A stretch of 64,000 nucleotides of DNA from Clostridia bacterium (GTDB lineage Bacteria; Bacillota; Clostridia; Saccharofermentanales; Saccharofermentanaceae), in NCBI GenBank assembly GCA_024403735.1, contig JAKSRG010000006.1:26376-90375 (forward strand), given 5' to 3'. Shown here piece after piece: positions 61,989 through 64,000 of this stretch. Under the pieces are notes generated by a model that worked only from the letters and a program-made list of their open reading frames with translations, made no database searches and was not told the origin of the DNA. The first letter of the stretch is position 1. The number at the start of each line of letters is the position of its first letter. The position numbers and the translations under genes were made by a program.

Positions 61989-63550
61989 ACTTTCTCCGCC
62001 TCAAACCAAAACCTCGTCTTATTATAGTACATTCCAGAGCCATGTTTAAAACTATGAAATCTCATTATATTTTCGTTAATCTCAACTCCCATACCGTTGC
62101 TGTTGAGTTTATCAATTCCTGATTTCTTATCATTCTTGCTGTCATTTTCAAAAACAACTCTAACCACATTACCGTGAATATTGATAGAAACCTTTGCTTC
62201 TTTATCAGCATACTTGACCATGTTTGTAAGATAGTTTCCAATTGCAATTCTCATGAATTTGATGTCTGCTTTGACAAGATACTCTTTGTCTTCCGGTAAC
62301 ATCACCTCAAGACCACGCTCATCCGCAAGTGGCTTAACATGAGCATATACTGACTTAATCATGGCATTGATATCAAATTCTTCAGGCTTAAGCATAACTT
62401 TACCAGAATCAATCTTATCCATTTCGAGAAGAGCATCGATTAGGCCTGTCATATCCTCAAGTTCACGATTTACCTTGCGGGAATAATCTGGACGTTCTGT
62501 CTCATCAATGTATTCCTGATTTTCCATATAAAGTTTTGCTATCGCCAGAGGAGTCTTAAGTTCATGAGCAATACCTCTTCTAAGTCTTCTGGATCTCATT
62601 TCCTGCTCCTGTCGTACTAAATATGATTTGCGCATCATATAAATCACAAAAGCTTCAACAAGCAATAATATTATGAATAGAACAATATAAAGCACTATGT
62701 TTGAACGAAGTACTGTTTCCAAAGGATGAAATACGTATATTAAACCAGTAACTGCACCGTTTGGTGTTGCTCCTAACACCATATAATATGATGTTAGGAT
62801 ATCTTCCTTAACGAGATCATCTTGGTTCGCAATATGATAATTCTGTTCTACTTCGTTATATATGTTCTCACAAAGGTCTTTTGCCTCGTTATTAAGTTTC
62901 TCTCCATATTCATTACTAGCAAGATTTACAATTACTACCCTCGATTCAACATTATTCTCGAATAATGTACTAACAGGAACTCGCTCTGAGGAATCATATC
63001 CTATGTCTTTCAATTCATATGTATTGCCCATATAAGTCATCGTGCCACTATGGATGAACGTGTCATCACACTCACCAGTAAATGTCATATCAAAGATAAG
63101 ATCTGAATCAAAAGAAACATCTTCGTTCAAGGCAAATATCCTAAGATAAGCTTCATGACCATTCGTTATATGATCAACATCTACATCCACATAATCAACG
63201 GAATCATCAATTGAATCTCCAAGTATTTCTACTACACAATAATCAGAAGATGTATCAATTATTGTTCCGTCAGCAAGCTTAACAAAGCCATAAAACCCAG
63301 TTTCTTCGAGATTGTATCTCAACTCCCCCCAAGACAAATGGTAAGAATGCAAAATGAGTTCTCTGTCTGACAGTTCACTGAGACTATGCTGGGATGGAAA
63401 AGAAAACTCAACCTGATTTTTCATCAACTGATAACGAGACTTCATCTCTGAAATTGCACGGAAATATGTGAAAATTCCTGTTCCTAGTATGAACAAAATC
63501 AAGATTAGAGTATCAATAATTACTGTTGTCGCTATAAAATGTTTTTTCAT
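61985..63550 (-). CDS. Membrane sensor histidine kinase
   Basis: 521 residues, ATG 63550 after TAAGGAG. Membrane segments at ~8-30 and ~290-315 bracket a ~255-residue extracytoplasmic sensor domain. Then the dimerisation box RRGIAHELKTPLAIAKLYM with phospho-accepting His, an N-box NYLTNMVKYA and a poorly kept G region (NGMGVEINENIM). The kinase gene comes before the regulator, the reverse of the usual Firmicutes order. The signal is unknown. Confidence 0.92.
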   Translation of the reverse strand: MKKHFIATTVIIDTLILILFILGTGIFTYFRAISEMKSRYQLMKNQVEFSFPSQHSLSELSDRELILHSYHLSWGELRYNLEETGFYGFVKLADGTIIDTSSDYCVVEILGDSIDDSVDYVDVDVDHITNGHEAYLRIFALNEDVSFDSDLIFDMTFTGECDDTFIHSGTMTYMGNTYELKDIGYDSSERVPVSTLFENNVESRVVIVNLASNEYGEKLNNEAKDLCENIYNEVEQNYHIANQDDLVKEDILTSYYMVLGATPNGAVTGLIYVFHPLETVLRSNIVLYIVLFIILLLVEAFVIYMMRKSYLVRQEQEMRSRRLRRGIAHELKTPLAIAKLYMENQEYIDETERPDYSRKVNRELEDMTGLIDALLEMDKIDSGKVMLKPEEFDINAMIKSVYAHVKPLADERGLEVMLPEDKEYLVKADIKFMRIAIGNYLTNMVKYADKEAKVSINIHGNVVRVVFENDSKNDKKSGIDKLNSNGMGVEINENIMRFHSFKHGSGMYYNKTRFWFEAEKV

Positions 63551-63949
63551 TTAACTTTACTCCTTACGTTGTCGATGGGGTAATAGTATTACTTTGATGT
63601 GTATTCTTTATGTACAACAAATCTAATATCTTCAACTCGTTTTCCATTTCATGAAAAAATCAGAATCACATTGCCCGTATAATCAACATTCGCTTACAAT
63701 CCCACACTATGTGACATGCTCCCACCACTTAGCATTCCATGCTTGAAACAGGGGAATTCTTGCGTGATTTAGTTAAAACTTCCATATAAACATCGCATCT
63801 TTCATCAATAGATAACTTCCTATACTAGAACAAAATAATTCCGATAATTCGGGCTATCGTGGGAATCATAAAATACCTGTTCAATGTTCTTCCAACAATA
63901 TCTTTTATTCCAAAATTCACAGGAATTATTTTACTTTTTTACAGCAAAC
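63551..63949. other. No gene seen
   Basis: AT-rich stretch upstream of the histidine kinase gene. No open frame with a ribosome binding site, no strong hairpin and no repeat were recognised on either strand. It must hold the kinase promoter. Confidence 0.4.
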
Positions 63950-64000
63950 CTATTTACTCTTTTCAATCGTACCCAAATATGTAATTGCACCAGCTGTTCC
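63950..64000 (-). CDS. Possible C-terminal end of a minus-strand gene (partial)
   Basis: Sixteen codons from the right edge to a TAG at 63950-63952 read GTAGAITYLGTIEKSK, a plausible protein end. Too short to be sure; chance is quite possible. Confidence 0.25.
   Translation of the reverse strand, partial: GTAGAITYLGTIEKSK

Overview
The window looks like a chromosomal segment of a low-to-mid GC Gram-positive anaerobe of the class Clostridia. A Lachnospiraceae- or Ruminococcaceae-like gut or rumen bacterium is my best guess, from codon use, strong AGGAGG-type ribosome binding sites, Thr/Glu-rich lipoproteins and cytoplasmic glycan enzymes. The genus is not resolved. No rRNA, tRNA, CRISPR array, complete insertion sequence or prophage was recognised. 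Most genes are ordinary, but several loci are not.

Layout. 1-5416: a minus-strand cluster of a Ser/Thr kinase (cut by the left edge), a PP2C-type phosphatase with a long coiled-coil tail and two TerY-like von Willebrand A proteins, which resembles the described TerY-phosphorylation triad. 5725-9282: GDP-mannose synthesis (manA, manC, gmd) with a 34-residue membrane peptide downstream. 9512-13078: an amino-acid:cation symporter and a cytoplasmic GH95 glycosidase. 13167-21147: a duplicated-motif small protein, a truncated fruK, a YitT protein, a membrane-anchored EEP-fold hydrolase, an rRNA methyltransferase/GH13 operon and two paralogous lipoproteins. 21400-31209: acyl-CoA synthetase, an HD-GYP/GGDEF pair, an SPFH/zinc-ribbon protein with a metallophosphoesterase, AEC and MATE transporters and a PHP phosphoesterase.

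31421-36575 holds the most unusual locus: a 1020-residue protein joining two intact CbbX/SpoVK-type AAA+ ATPase modules, probably preceded by a degenerate third, to an FtsH-like M41 zinc-protease domain. It is followed by a PIN-domain protein and a helix-turn-helix protein. I know of no description of this architecture and gene set. 36740-41553: an SDR dehydrogenase, two membrane proteins, an EamA transporter remnant and the uracil salvage pair upp-uraA. 42254-50028: a run of metabolic genes (transglutaminase-like, Fe-S aldo/keto reductase, nitroreductase, miaA, 5'-nucleotidase, chloramphenicol-acetyltransferase-like, TetR, glgB), bracketed by two arrays of exact 72-bp repeats in the same orientation. 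50493-63550: PfkB kinase, YbaK-like deacylase, a phytoene-desaturase-like flavoprotein, a PIN-like/histone-H1-like protein, ispD, lipoproteins, an esterase with a TetR regulator and a two-component system. The right edge has no clear gene beyond a possible CDS tail.

Two sequence-level signals cut across genes. The 9-mer TGTTTTCGA (either strand) occurs about 20 times by manual count, against roughly one expected, and a subset, nearly all in spacers, extends to the 16-mer TGTTTTCGANNNRGTC. The 72-bp repeats carry inverted CAGTACAAAT arms, and in part of the second array the arms change together to CAGTACTAAT.
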